Shown here piece by piece: positions 55,201 to 63,831 of a stretch of DNA of 64,000 nucleotides. The stretch lies in NCBI GenBank assembly GCA_016350165.1, contig CP066225.1:992001-1056000 (forward strand), in the 5' to 3' direction. The stretch comes from Planctomycetota bacterium. Its GTDB lineage: Bacteria; Planctomycetota; Phycisphaerae; Phycisphaerales; Phycisphaeraceae. Positions within the stretch are counted from its first letter, which is position 1; every line of letters starts with the position of its first letter. A program made the position numbers and the translations under genes. The notes below the pieces were generated by a model. That model was not told the origin of the DNA. It ran no database searches and worked only from the letters and a program-made list of their open reading frames with translations.

Positions 55201-57556
55201 TGGTGCCGGTGAGTGTCAGCGTGCCGGTTCCAGTTATCGCTAATGAACCCGTTCCGGACACCACACCATCAAAGGTCGTATCGTCATCGCCGCCAATCGT
55301 AAGCGTGTTGGCTTGAAGAATGAGTTCGCCGCCTGTAGAGCCACCGCCGGTCAGCCCGCCGATCGTCTCGTTTGCATTGAGTTGCAACATTGCACCGGCA
55401 ACGTCGGCAATGGTCACAAGACTACTATCACCAATCGCGTTACCACCTTCAGCGATGATTGCGCCAGCATCAATATTGGTACCGCCGCTGTATGTGTTGG
55501 TTCCGGTCAGCGTTAACGTGTGATCCCCATCTGTTTTATTTAATCCGCTCACGCCACTAATATCACCGTCGAGTGTCATATCATTGGAACCAATAACCTG
55601 CAATTCAGTTTCCAATACGATGTCATTCGCAATCGCAACATCATCGATGCCAGCACCTAATGATGCTGTTGCAGGAGGATCAGTTGGCAAACCTGATATC
55701 GGTGTTGTGTCCACCGTGAACGTGCCGGTGCCGAGTGCATTATCGTGGCTAACTTGGAGTACGCCCGCATCAAATATTGTGCCGCCGGTATACGTATTGT
55801 CACCGCTCAGCGTCAGCGTGAAACCCATACCATCATCTGATATTAATGCGCCATCGCCACTAATCACACCCGCCAAGTTTGCAGTCGCATATCTATCCAG
55901 CTCTAAATCCGCATTCAATACGATATCGTTACCAAGCGTAATACTTTGATTAATATACAATCTCGATGCGCCATCAATCGTCAGATCGCCGGTGCCAAGA
56001 CCGCCATCATTAAAGACTCTAAGTGTACCAGCGTTCATTGTCACACCGCCGGTGAACGTGTTGTTATCGCCATCCAGTAAGAGCCACAGTGGCCCGTCAT
56101 GAACAATTTTGCCGTCACCGGAGATATCGCCGGCAAACATCAGATAGATCTCATCATTGGAAGTGGTCAAGGTATAACTATTCAATTCAATATCATTATC
56201 AATCTGAGCTCTATAAGAATAGATGCTATTATCTTCTCCAGATCGAATTTCCGCATCACCCATCAATTCCACGGTACCGAAACCAAATCTTTCTCTATTA
56301 CTGTCGCTAGAAGGTGGGCCAGCGATTACGATCACACCACCATGAATTTCTGTACCGCCGCTATAAAGATTGTGACCGTTTAGATAAAGCGTGCCCTCAC
56401 CCTTTTTTATCAATCTGCCGTTGCCGACGTTTGCGGTGATGTTGCCAAATTCATCTCTGGCGTCGCCGTCGTCGAAGATGTTAGCGTTAAGGGTTAAATC
56501 AAGGTCGCCATCAACCGTTAAGGTACTATCCTCACTCATGGTAAAGGCATTAGCGACCCACACGCCATCTTCGTCATCGACGCCGGAGAGTAATGATACC
56601 GCTCCGTTCAAGGTAACCGAACCAGTGCTGTCACCGAACGCGCTATCGCTTCCGGCAATCACCGTGCCACCCGACAGCGTCGTGCCGCCGCTGTACGTGT
56701 TGATGCCGCTCAGCACAAGCGTGCCAGCGCCTGTTTTGGTTAATGCGCCAGTGCTGGCACCATCGCTAATCACACCACTCAGGGTCAAATTATTATCGCC
56801 GGAGATGGTTAAGGTATCATTCAACGTGAAGGTGTTCGCAAGCGTGACGCTGCTGATGCCCGCAGTTAATCCTGATGCGCCTGCTACTGTGACAGAGCCG
56901 GTGCCGAACGCGTCGTCGCTGTTGACTGTGGTCACGCCGCCATTCAGCGTCGTGCCGCCGGTAAAAGTATTGGTGCCGGTAAGCGTCAGTGTGCCGCTAC
57001 CAGTTTTTATTAAAGAACCCGTGTCGCCGCTGATGATGCCGTCGATTTCGGTGTCATTGCTACCAGTCACAGTCAATGCAGTGCCTGCACTGAGATCAAC
57101 CGCACTGTTGATGCCGAGTGATCCATTTGCAGCATCAAGTGTCAATGTGCCTGATGAACCCGCAATACCCACGCTCACATCAGCATTCGATGTTTTGCTG
57201 TTCGTGATAGACGCACCGGTATTGAACGTGAATGAACCGGTGCCTTGGAGATCGTAGGTATCGTCGACGCCAGCACTGGTAAACTCCAAACCGTTCATAT
57301 TGAAATGATCCATGTTAATGTCAGTAATGGGAATCGCGGGATCGAGGCCAGTATTGAAAGCGGACTGAATAAAAATGCTCCCATCAACATCCGCTGGCGG
57401 TGCGATCATACCTATCCAGTTTCCACCAAGGTCCCAACGCGAGCTATTCGGATCCCAAAATGTATAATCAGCAGCAAAAGTGCTACTGCTCAACAACAAA
57501 CCGACCGCGCCAAGGCTCATGCCTATACGATTGATATTGACCATTCCGTTGATCAT
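49247..57556 (-). CDS. Autotransporter E, shorter paralogue of C
   Basis: About 2,769 aa from ATG 57556; a GTG at 57637 is in frame but less likely, as for C. Signal peptide NRIGMSLGAVGLLLSSSTFA is followed by ADYTFWDPNSSRWDLGGNW. The passenger consists of beta-strand repeats (TLTLTGTNTFTGGTTLNGG and variants) with one passenger-end module (SPGNSIGTI) before the linker. The barrel (about residues 2,490-2,769) is identical to that of C. Between about 54.9 and 56.6 kb it runs colinear with C (31.6-33.3 kb), including VSLLSGVDDEDGVWV, and then joins almost directly to the N-terminus. The zone of about 9 kb that fills the N-terminal half of C is therefore missing. Role as for C: outer-membrane surface display, function inferred. 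Confidence 0.92.
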   Translation of the reverse strand: MINGMVNINRIGMSLGAVGLLLSSSTFAADYTFWDPNSSRWDLGGNWIGMIAPPADVDGSIFIQSAFNTGLDPAIPITDINMDHFNMNGLEFTSAGVDDTYDLQGTGSFTFNTGASITNSKTSNADVSVGIAGSSGTLTLDAANGSLGINSAVDLSAGTALTVTGSNDTEIDGIISGDTGSLIKTGSGTLTLTGTNTFTGGTTLNGGVTTVNSDDAFGTGSVTVAGASGLTAGISSVTLANTFTLNDTLTISGDNNLTLSGVISDGASTGALTKTGAGTLVLSGINTYSGGTTLSGGTVIAGSDSAFGDSTGSVTLNGAVSLLSGVDDEDGVWVANAFTMSEDSTLTVDGDLDLTLNANIFDDGDARDEFGNITANVGNGRLIKKGEGTLYLNGHNLYSGGTEIHGGVIVIAGPPSSDSNRERFGFGTVELMGDAEIRSGEDNSIYSYRAQIDNDIELNSYTLTTSNDEIYLMFAGDISGDGKIVHDGPLWLLLDGDNNTFTGGVTMNAGTLRVFNDGGLGTGDLTIDGASRLYINQSITLGNDIVLNADLELDRYATANLAGVISGDGALISDDGMGFTLTLSGDNTYTGGTIFDAGVLQVSHDNALGTGTFTVDTTPISGLPTDPPATASLGAGIDDVAIANDIVLETELQVIGSNDMTLDGDISGVSGLNKTDGDHTLTLTGTNTYSGGTNIDAGAIIAEGGNAIGDSSLVTIADVAGAMLQLNANETIGGLTGGGSTGGELILQANTLTIGGDDDTTFDGVVSGTGSLAITGTGTLTLTGTNTFTGGTTLNGGVTTVNSDDAFGTGSVTVAGASGLTAGISSVTLANTFTLNDTLTISGDNDLTLDGVVSGTGALIKGEAIGTLTLNNDNTYSGGTTHYGGLIQVGSDDALGSGALTVDGAAYDSELSASVSGVALDNAVILNDDFTVAGDNDLTLDGNISGTSGLTKTGDGTLTLNGYNSYSGDTTIAGGTIVLKGVNDAIANYDRLGTGTVNFTGDATLKAGEFPSATNLFSQVDNDVNLGNSVVTIDGNMRFLGNITDDDSGSGGGITINSGTVYLGSEANSFSGGITMNGGGLGSVETGTLGTGVITIDGDSYFHGNGTQEFDNEIELNAAWTVYSNTQTRLDGDISGDGSIRKTDDGVLTLVGDNTFAGGIAHAQGTIEVGSNNALGTGALTVEEEVHPDITKSLRAGSSGITVDNDVTLNGDLTVTGDNDLMLTGAIDSTGGLIKEGSSTLALSGTNTYTGDTTINAGTIIASGGNAIGDSSLVTIADVAGAMLQLNADETIGGLTGGGSTGGEVDLQNYILSISGADDTTFGGVISGTGSIAMTGTGTLTLTGANTFTGGTTLNGGVTTVNSDDAFGTGSVTVAGASGLTAGISSVTLANIFTLNDDLTVSGDNDLTLGGVIDGTGALTKEDDGTLTLSGTNTYSGGTNINAGTVVASGGNAIGDTGTVTIADVDGAKLQLEDDETIGSLAGGTSGVVDLQGHTLTVGDANDTIFEGTITTTGIGDGHLIKQGAGMLTLTGSNVYYGNTTIFAGTIGIGNDYAFGSEGDIIFAGDAGLEAYAANRVVANDNIKLNGHTMTVTGDHDLIFEGTIFGAEDSGAGSIVHDGAGALELNNANTFTGGVTNNSGTLRINNDLAFGTGTLTIGGESALFIQGSSVTLDNTIALNDQLTVASVTADHDLTLDGVVEGTGSLVKEDANTLTLSGDNTYSGGTTHYGGLIAVGSDSALGTGTLTVDGAVSVSELSANVDGVALDNDVILNDDFTVTGSNALTLNGDISGNSSFTKEGDGTLTLNGYNNFIGDTYIAGGIIELAGHHNNGLDYDRLGTGTVIFTGDATLRAIRSYAENHNGVVEAQTNEVWVENSVNLDGHVMTTEGHIYFFGEISGDGNIVHNEGSLYLGNDNASFTGGVTMNGGYLIASSDDSLGTGALTIEGDSSLALHDFVELANNITLNADLAVKPGGYVTELNGVISGEGALVIQDNPNNYTLALTNDNTYEGGTTLNQGVIQVGHDNALGTGTLTVSSTGGTKQLIAGSDGITINNAIVLDKTLSVTGDYSLNLDSVISGTGGLTKEGISTLTLNGQNTYSGDTNINEGTVIASGGDAIGDSSTVTLADVDGATLQLNDDETIGALAGGGSTGGDVSMQDNTLTVGDENNTEFAGVISGTGDLIKQGIGTLTLDGDNTYTGDTTVNGGALIVNGNMASPNMNVASGAMFGGSGYFAGNFTNAGTISPGNSIGTISMMGNLTLTGTSVYDMEIESTAGKGVGNDLIDVDGTADIDGTLNVIGLSGYTPTEGDTFMILEAGGGINGEFSSIVDNLGSFNVEATYTTNDITIELIEVPFTDVVTQPHLAPAAAAFAQIADSNPTGDIATVISQLQTLTDAQLVAAFDQLVPHYLVPQAQATFKGIDVQNNNFNGRLNELRYGLPQLWSNNLQVQTPQASTAEESADPEVAIGLAMQTQQTLEQQQETNRFSGTGKDVWGAWVNGFGTFGDFDSQESQAGFEFNTGGVTLGFDYRVLDTLAAGAFLGYSNTGITVDNGLGTSSFNSINTGMYMTWFNEDGFYASGLFGGGVNFYENNRRIRFGAIDRVAESDPTGFYLQTLATGGYEFKKGNWGIGPQLALQWVNLQIGSHSETGAEDLNLDVGAFNGNSFVTRLGFRATYEYDTSEMLFVPELVGSWEHEYLDPIDTVNVGMPAGGESFSYTGIGTGRDSGLIGVNLIGISHKAPISFTVQYNTEFTPDDFIVSNIYAGVRISF

Positions 57557-57637
57557 GACACCTATTCCATTATTAAAGATTGCAACCACATTGAAATAAG
57601 AAACCAACACACAGATACCGGCAGCAAACTGATGCAC

Positions 57638-58841
57638 TAAAGAACTGAAAGAACAAAATCCTGCCGAACGTTAAACCCGACACAACAGGTAACATAAAGA
57701 CAAAACTAAAGACAAAACCTAATTCAAAGCAAAAATCTTCTACCCTACATAGGGCCAGCACCTATGCGTCTAATTGAAGAAAACCTTACATAATAAAGCG
57801 AGTTTTGTGATCATTTACTTCAAACGATAATGGTTTAAATGCATTTTTTGATAGACCAACAACTGAAATAGCTAAAGCAGATGAATCCAATATTCAAATG
57901 GCTTTGATTCGATGTTACAGTTGGTAAAATTAAAATAACAAGATGTCGATCAATGTCTCCACAACTACTGGCGTACTGCCACGATAGCCAACACGATCCA
58001 ATCTAATCAAAGAATTGAATATGTAGTAATTCTGTTAGATGGCATATTGAAGCCTAAATATTACGAAATCTATAATAAGGTGTTATCTGGTTCCAATTTT
58101 GCTTCTGCACAAGATCGGATTTACAGACAATTTATGGGTTCACAAAGAAGCAAAAGTATACGAGCTAATTGGGAGGATGGATTGTGACTTACGATATCAA
58201 CCAACTTTTCCTCGGACCATCTTATATAGTATCAATGCGTTATCTAGAAAGACTCTAGCTATATATAGATGTATATCTAAAGAAGTAGATTTCCTAGAAA
58301 CTATTAGATATGCTAGATGCAAATTCTATATCTTCCTCTTAAAACAAATGATTCAAATGGAAAATATAACATTAGAAATATTTATTACTGGCCAAAACTG
58401 ACAGTCTTTATCTAGTGCATGGATAAAGCTATAGTAAAAATGAATACTTATTATTGACACAGACAACGAGAGATCATAACAAATCAATTGGTGTCTCTGG
58501 ACATTTTCAAGTATTTCTAAAGTGTTTTAAATGGGTGCTTCAAATCCTACCGAGAAAATTGAACACACAAAAACTGACTATCCTTGCTTACATTAAATGA
58601 TATTATATTGGATAATCACACTATACACATAGCGATCAGATCGCTAAAAATAAACTCATCGATGAACTTCACTACCAACACCTTAACTTGCTACATACGC
58701 CGCTAAAAAAGGACATTAAGGTACGGAAAAAAAGTCATACTTTATGACAAAAACCCACAAGCAACTTTCAAAAAAACACACGCCATTCAATTCCGCTCTT
58801 TGCATACAGTAAAAGTATGCTATTCAGAATCATTTTTAGTT
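57638..58841. other. Spacer between E and the sigma factor gene
   Basis: About 1.2 kb, AT-rich. The first about 70 bases match the region upstream of C (CCTGCCGAA.GTTAAACCCG), then similarity stops, so E does not share the palindrome-bearing spacer of C. A 100-codon plus frame (58099-58401) begins with TTG, lacks a ribosome-binding site and has no recognisable domain; I do not count it as a gene. A small palindrome at 58734-58748 is listed separately. Nothing else was recognised. Confidence 0.55.
58734..58748. promoter_or_regulatory. Small palindrome upstream of the sigma factor gene
   Basis: GTCATA-CTT-TATGAC, perfect 6-bp arms, about 95 bases before the chosen start codon of the ECF sigma gene. 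It could be an operator; it is short enough to be chance in AT-rich DNA. Confidence 0.3.
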
Positions 58842-59438
58842 ATGCAAAAGAAAACATCACCCGAATCGTTGAAGCAATATACGACTGAAACCCTGTTTCC
58901 AGTGGTTTATGATGCTCTGCGTGAATTAGCGACATATCAACTGAAGCATCGGCAACCCGGACATTCGATTTCGGGAACTGAACTTGTGCATGAGGTCTAT
59001 CTCAGATTAAGCAAAATAAAAGATACACCAAAATGGAACAGCCCAAACCACTTTTTTAGTGTTGCAGCCGAGGCAATGCGTCGAATTTTAATAGATCGGC
59101 TACGAGCCAAAAAATCTCTCAAACGAGGTGGTGATCGTCGGCGGATTGAGATTGATCCAAAGGACTTGGCAACCCCGATGGATGATCAACAGTTGATAGA
59201 GATCAACGCGGCACTTGATGATTTAGCTGTTTCAGATCCCAATAGCGCAGATCTGATCAAAATGCGGTTCTTCGTAGGTATGACGATTGAACAAATCGCA
59301 AAAATATACGGCGTTACGGGTAGGACAATTACTCGCCGGTGGGCTTACGCTCGGGCACAATTAGTAGAACACATGTCGGAAGATCCTCCCAAAAAAATGC
59401 ACGGTAATGTAAATTCGAACATTATTTCCAATTCCTAA
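58842..59438 (+). CDS. ECF-type RNA polymerase sigma factor (planctomycete Sig-70_X6-like)
   Basis: 198 aa from ATG 58842. An in-frame TTG at 58800 would add 14 residues with no clear signal; no strong ribosome-binding site is seen for either. Region 2 shows LFPVVYDALRELATYQL, GHSISGTELVHEVYLRL and NHFFSVAAEAMRRILIDRLR followed by KRGGDRRR, the hallmark order of the ECF group common in planctomycetes. Region 4 is a helix-turn-helix, MTIEQIAKIYGVTGRTITRR, preceded by LIKMRFFVG. It would direct RNA polymerase to a regulon and has no anti-sigma gene nearby. The kinase gene follows 45 bases later, a pairing well known in this phylum, where the kinase is thought to control the sigma factor by phosphorylation. 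Targets are unknown. Confidence 0.9.
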   Translation: MQKKTSPESLKQYTTETLFPVVYDALRELATYQLKHRQPGHSISGTELVHEVYLRLSKIKDTPKWNSPNHFFSVAAEAMRRILIDRLRAKKSLKRGGDRRRIEIDPKDLATPMDDQQLIEINAALDDLAVSDPNSADLIKMRFFVGMTIEQIAKIYGVTGRTITRRWAYARAQLVEHMSEDPPKKMHGNVNSNIISNS

Positions 59439-59483
59439 TTTTCTACCTATAAACTATAAATCAACATATAGAAGTTTTTCAGG

Positions 59484-62400
59484 ATGAGTAATTTAAATCT
59501 GACTCTAAATTCACGTACAAAAATCTTGTTTTTTCAAGCACTAGATATTGAATCCCATGAAGATCGTGTTCGTTTTTTAAGCGAAGCATGCGAAAATGAT
59601 AGCCAACTTAGAGCTACTCTCGAGAGATTGCTCACCAATTTTGAAGCAGCAGAAGAACTTCTTGATCCTGATCGGTACGATTGGCTGATACAAGAACGTG
59701 AAATCTTGGCAAAGGAACTGGCCGAAGGGTGTCAATTTTTAAGCAATCTTGATCACGGTGTTCGCCAATTCGGAGACGATTACGAGCTTTATGAAGAACT
59801 CGGTCGCGGAACGACTGGCGTTGTATTTCGAGCTCGCCAGCTCAGTTTGAACCGGGAAGTAGCAATCAAAATCCTTATCGGTTCTGCTTTTGTGCTACCT
59901 ACTGAACGTAAACGCTTCCAAATTGAAGCCGAAGCAACAGCAGCACTGAAGCATCCCAACATTGTCCCAATCTATGAAATCGGGAGTCAAAATAATTACG
60001 ACTTCTACAGCATGGCACTACTACCTGGCGGTACACTGAGAAAACGAATGGCTACGAAAAATATAGGCCATCGAGACGCAGTTAAACTCATGCAAAAGGT
60101 CATACACACGGTACAAGCTGCTCACCGTAACGGAATCATTCATCGCGATTTAAAACCAGATAATCTTCTGTTGGATGAAAACGGCGAACCCCACATAAGT
60201 GACTTCGGCTTAGCTTATAGGCTCGAACACCAAAGTTCGTTGACTTTAATAGGCCAAATCGTTGGCACACCTCAGTATATGGCTCCAGAACAAATTGACC
60301 CCAGTCTCGGCACGATTACCACTGCAGTCGATGTCTATAGCCTTGGCGTTATCCTTTATGAATTATTGACAGGCATTCCGCCACTTTATGACAACTCGGT
60401 CCTACACACGATGCAGATGGTGAGGAATACACCGCCAAAATCATTACGGACACAGACATCATCAATTGATCGTGATCTCGAAACAATTGTAATGAAGTGC
60501 TTGGAAAAAGACCCTGCCCTGCGTTACCAAACCGCGAAGGCACTCGCTGATGATCTAGATGCATGGTTGGAGTATCGTCCAATCACTGCCCGCGCACCAA
60601 GTTTTACTGAATGCATAATGAAATGGGTTCGTAGGAAGCCGATTCATGCGGCGCTGATAGGAATGACCGCCCTATTACTATTGACGCATGGTATTGCAGC
60701 AACACTTACAGCAATAATACAGATAGATTTGCTTGGTCAAACTGAACAGGCGCGAGAAGAAGCAGAGCTTGAAAAAAAGATGGCACTAAAAGCCAAAGCA
60801 AAAGCAGAAAGACTTGTCGTAGATAACCGAAGACTTGAGTACTCACATAACATGCGACTTGCAGCCAAGATAGGACGTACTAATAGGCTTTCCTCGCAAA
60901 ATATCCTCCGCACGCTCACGCCAACGATAGAACAGGTTGATCTTCGTGGGTGGGAATGGTACTTCAACTTCGCCAAAGTATATCATGAACCGCTGTATCT
61001 TCAGGTCGGATCAAACGCAGTAAAAACTCTCAGCTTTTCACCAACTGGTCGGCTCTTTGCGGTTGCTTCAGCGCAGAGTGAAGGATGTGCGCTACGTGAT
61101 GGATTTAATGGCACTGCGGTGCACACACTCTATGATTCAACCGGTAGTCATTTACAAATCTTATGGAAAAAAGATGGTAAACACCTCGCAACAGTATCGG
61201 CTTCGGGTATAGCATGTGTTTGGAATGCAGAGACCGGCAAACAAGAAGCGACATTGCATACTGAGTTCCCAATTCTCTCTCTATCGTGGGATGACCACAA
61301 CGATCAGATCATCGCACTGACTAATGATAATGCAATCAGCATTTGGGACGTATCGAACCTTGATAAAATAAGCAAAGTCTCTCGCACCCAGGCTAGTATT
61401 GAAGGACTAACCAAGATTGCATTGAGTCCAGACGGATACTACTTAGCGGGTCTCACTAATGATTCGAAAGTCTATGTGTGGTACGCCAATCAACTGACAC
61501 AACAGCCTCTGATTCTAGACGGCCATCGCGATACCGTCACTTCGTTTGTATGGCACCAAGATGGCCGATGGCTTGCAACCATCAGCCGCGATAAGATTAT
61601 CCATATCTGGGAAGTACCCAACGGCACTCAGTTGATTAAACTCCACGGCGATGAGCAGGGCCTGATCAGGGCACCGAATGGGTTGCGTCTGCTGTTTGGT
61701 GGGGAACGTGGGCTGTTGCGAGACTTCGATTTGATAGCTGGTAAGCAATCAATCCAAATGCATGATTCTGAAAAAGATTACCCCGCGCCTATCACAACCT
61801 TAGATTGGAGCCCCAATACCAATTCTTATGTTGTAGGTCTTGCTAATGGTCAGATCGTGTTACAACGCATCGGCTTGCCAGTACCAAAACGCGTCTTACT
61901 GGGACGTAAAGAATCGCTTCGTTCAGTCGCCTGGAGCAGTGACGGCGGTGTGGTAGCTAGCGTAAGCGAAACCGGTAGATTTTTTTTCATTGATGCAATC
62001 ACTGGTATCGCGCAAAAGAAAGTCTATCATAAGCCCATTCATCCGATTCGATTACTGGCCTGGGAAACGGCGGGCCGCCGGATTGCTACCATTACAACTG
62101 CTCCTGATGGAGATCAAATGTTTTTGATCAACCCTGAACCACGAAAGCTACAGCAAATAATGCGTTTCGATGGTCAGAAAGTCTGGGCAATCGCATGGAG
62201 GTCAGACCTGGAGCTCTTTGCAACCCTGACTGATAATGGCGTAATCATGCTCCACAATCCAGACACGGGCAAAATAATTCGAGTATTAGATGTTTCTGAA
62301 TTTGAATTGACAAACGATGGAAATATCTCAATCGATCCGAATGGTGAAATATTAGTGGCAACCGGTGACCGCGATCAAATTGGTTTTTGGCAAATTGCTG

Positions 62401-62822
62401 ATGGTCGTGTTGATTCGATTGTATTACCTCAAAATTCACCACGTCCCGTCAAACACACTTGGAGCCCTGACGGTAAATTACTAGCAACCGGCAACGATGA
62501 TGGTAGCATCTCTATATGGAAAATTTCAGATAAAACTCTGCTCAATCATATCACAACATCCCTAACCCAAGCTCCTAAAGTAGCGTGGCACCCCAACGGC
62601 GACCGATTGGCAAGCCCATGCAAAGACCATACGATTTACATCTGGGACTGGCAAAACGGTGAACCGACAATGAATCTAGTTGGGCACCGCGGAAATGTCA
62701 CTGATCTAGCATGGGAACCGAATGGACGTCTACTTGCTTCAGTAAGCCAAGATGGCACAATTCGTATATGGGATGCGACCACAGGTTATATAATTGATCA
62801 AAATAAGTTAACAGCGAATTAG
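59484..62822 (+). CDS. Membrane Ser/Thr protein kinase with WD40 domain
   Basis: 1,112 aa from ATG 59484 with a short AGG upstream. Residues 1-95 form the helical N-terminal region usual in planctomycete kinases (DRVRFLSEACENDSQLRATL). The Hanks-type kinase domain is about 100-365: Gly loop GRGTTGVV (107-114), Lys129 in VAIKI, catalytic HRDLKPDN with Asp222, DFG at 240-242, and APE at 267-269. All key residues are present, so it should be active. A single transmembrane helix lies at about 389-413, then a charged coiled coil (418-455). A WD40 beta-propeller region runs from about 470 to the end (repeated SPDG...LA......I.IWD units; the last is GHRGNVTDLAWEPNGRLLAS). The propeller should be outside the cytoplasmic membrane and act as a sensor or protein-binding part. 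Likely co-transcribed with the sigma factor. Confidence 0.93.
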   Translation: MSNLNLTLNSRTKILFFQALDIESHEDRVRFLSEACENDSQLRATLERLLTNFEAAEELLDPDRYDWLIQEREILAKELAEGCQFLSNLDHGVRQFGDDYELYEELGRGTTGVVFRARQLSLNREVAIKILIGSAFVLPTERKRFQIEAEATAALKHPNIVPIYEIGSQNNYDFYSMALLPGGTLRKRMATKNIGHRDAVKLMQKVIHTVQAAHRNGIIHRDLKPDNLLLDENGEPHISDFGLAYRLEHQSSLTLIGQIVGTPQYMAPEQIDPSLGTITTAVDVYSLGVILYELLTGIPPLYDNSVLHTMQMVRNTPPKSLRTQTSSIDRDLETIVMKCLEKDPALRYQTAKALADDLDAWLEYRPITARAPSFTECIMKWVRRKPIHAALIGMTALLLLTHGIAATLTAIIQIDLLGQTEQAREEAELEKKMALKAKAKAERLVVDNRRLEYSHNMRLAAKIGRTNRLSSQNILRTLTPTIEQVDLRGWEWYFNFAKVYHEPLYLQVGSNAVKTLSFSPTGRLFAVASAQSEGCALRDGFNGTAVHTLYDSTGSHLQILWKKDGKHLATVSASGIACVWNAETGKQEATLHTEFPILSLSWDDHNDQIIALTNDNAISIWDVSNLDKISKVSRTQASIEGLTKIALSPDGYYLAGLTNDSKVYVWYANQLTQQPLILDGHRDTVTSFVWHQDGRWLATISRDKIIHIWEVPNGTQLIKLHGDEQGLIRAPNGLRLLFGGERGLLRDFDLIAGKQSIQMHDSEKDYPAPITTLDWSPNTNSYVVGLANGQIVLQRIGLPVPKRVLLGRKESLRSVAWSSDGGVVASVSETGRFFFIDAITGIAQKKVYHKPIHPIRLLAWETAGRRIATITTAPDGDQMFLINPEPRKLQQIMRFDGQKVWAIAWRSDLELFATLTDNGVIMLHNPDTGKIIRVLDVSEFELTNDGNISIDPNGEILVATGDRDQIGFWQIADGRVDSIVLPQNSPRPVKHTWSPDGKLLATGNDDGSISIWKISDKTLLNHITTSLTQAPKVAWHPNGDRLASPCKDHTIYIWDWQNGEPTMNLVGHRGNVTDLAWEPNGRLLASVSQDGTIRIWDATTGYIIDQNKLTAN

Positions 62823-62878
62823 TATATTAGTTTTTAACTATATTTTTTCCAAGCCAATCTATCTATTTCTCATTCGTT

Positions 62879-62920
62879 CATATCGGTAACAAATAAAGAT
62901 ATTTGTACCGATATGATTTT
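62879..62920 (+). terminator. Inverted repeat after the kinase gene, probable terminator
   Basis: CATATCGGTAACAAAT (62879-62894) pairs with ATTTGTACCGATATG (62901-62915) with one bulged A, followed by ATTTTGCTG. The T-tract is short, so termination is likely but not certain. Confidence 0.55.
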
Positions 62921-63146
62921 GCTGTAATTGTATGTCAAAAATCAGATAAACGCTTCACGTATGCTTACGATAGTTTACGGTCGATGCTATCACATAAGAA
63001 AACACATAGTCTCAGCAAGAAAACACAATCCAACTCTGTCTAATCGCCCTAATTCTTACCCTTGTCTTACTTTTACAAGATTATCCGAGTTTATAGTAGT
63101 GCTGTTACATATGCAATTTTCATGATCTAAATTAGCAAGACTTATG

Positions 63147-63184
63147 AGGCTTTGTCGCACTTAGGGGGGAGTGCGACAAAGCCT
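63147..63184. repeat. Perfect 15-bp hairpin with G-rich loop
   Basis: AGGCTTTGTCGCACT (63147-63161) and its exact reverse complement (63170-63184) around the loop TAGGGGGG. There is no T-tract. It may be fused terminal inverted repeats of a vanished insertion sequence or a protein-binding site. The rest of 62,823-63,696 shows no gene that I can support. Confidence 0.55.
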
Positions 63185-63696
63185 ATACCAACAACCACAT
63201 TGATAGATTGAAAGTTCAATGCTCAAATGCGAGTGCGTAACAATACAGAAAAGTCATCACGCAAAATCGTCAAACTTATATTCAAGCAATAATAAAGTAG
63301 ATAAACCGCAGATTGTGTGGATAAACAAATCTATTGCAGTGTGTTATTAATACCTCTGATACCACCCTAGTTCTCATGCCATTTGCCGAAACTCAATCGT
63401 GAGCAAGTTATTCCAAACATAATTACAGCGAAACGTTGCTCTTTTATTTGGCCATGCAAGTATCTTTTACTTCCTTTGTTTTACCATGTCCCAAATCTCA
63501 CGAAAAATACGTACTAATTGGTAGAAAATAGTTTATTTTTTATCAATTCAGACGAGTAATACAAAGCTATCAAAAACAGATGATAGTGCATACTTAAATA
63601 TTACCACACAAAGTTATTAGTGCTATGCCACAGTATCAATTTCTATTTACCGAACATACCTAGCTATATATTCCATGCCATTGACAAGCTTCTTAT

Positions 63697-63810
63697 GAGG
63701 AGAAAAAGACAAATCAAAACTCGCCTCTAAACAAGCTTTTTGTCGTCTGCAGCAATAGCGTTGATCACTCTCAGTATGATTACCGAAAGGGTGAATCCCA
63801 ACACCGCTTA
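63697..63810 (+). pseudogene. Start-less relic of the B/D leader
   Basis: Aligns with the first about 75 bases of genes B and D: GAGGAG site, then ATC in place of ATG (63713), and in frame KTRL, stop, TSFL, then AAIALITLS against MKAPLQTSSLLPAAMALITI. The near-identical stretch TGCAGCAAT.GCGTTGATCAC is shared. The start codon is lost, a CAA has become TAA, and nothing of the passenger follows. This is a third, dead trace of the surface-gene 5' end outside the main locus. Confidence 0.65.
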
Positions 63811-63831
63811 AAAAAACTCGTAAGGTCTATC

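Noticed and set aside
2612-57556. CRISPR-like or satellite repeats
   Set aside because: Repeats are long, imperfect and in phase with the reading frame; there are no short identical repeats with unique spacers and no cas genes.
58099-58401. 100-codon plus frame upstream of the sigma gene
   Set aside because: Starts at TTG with no ribosome-binding site, composition follows the AT-rich spacer, and no recognisable fold or motif.
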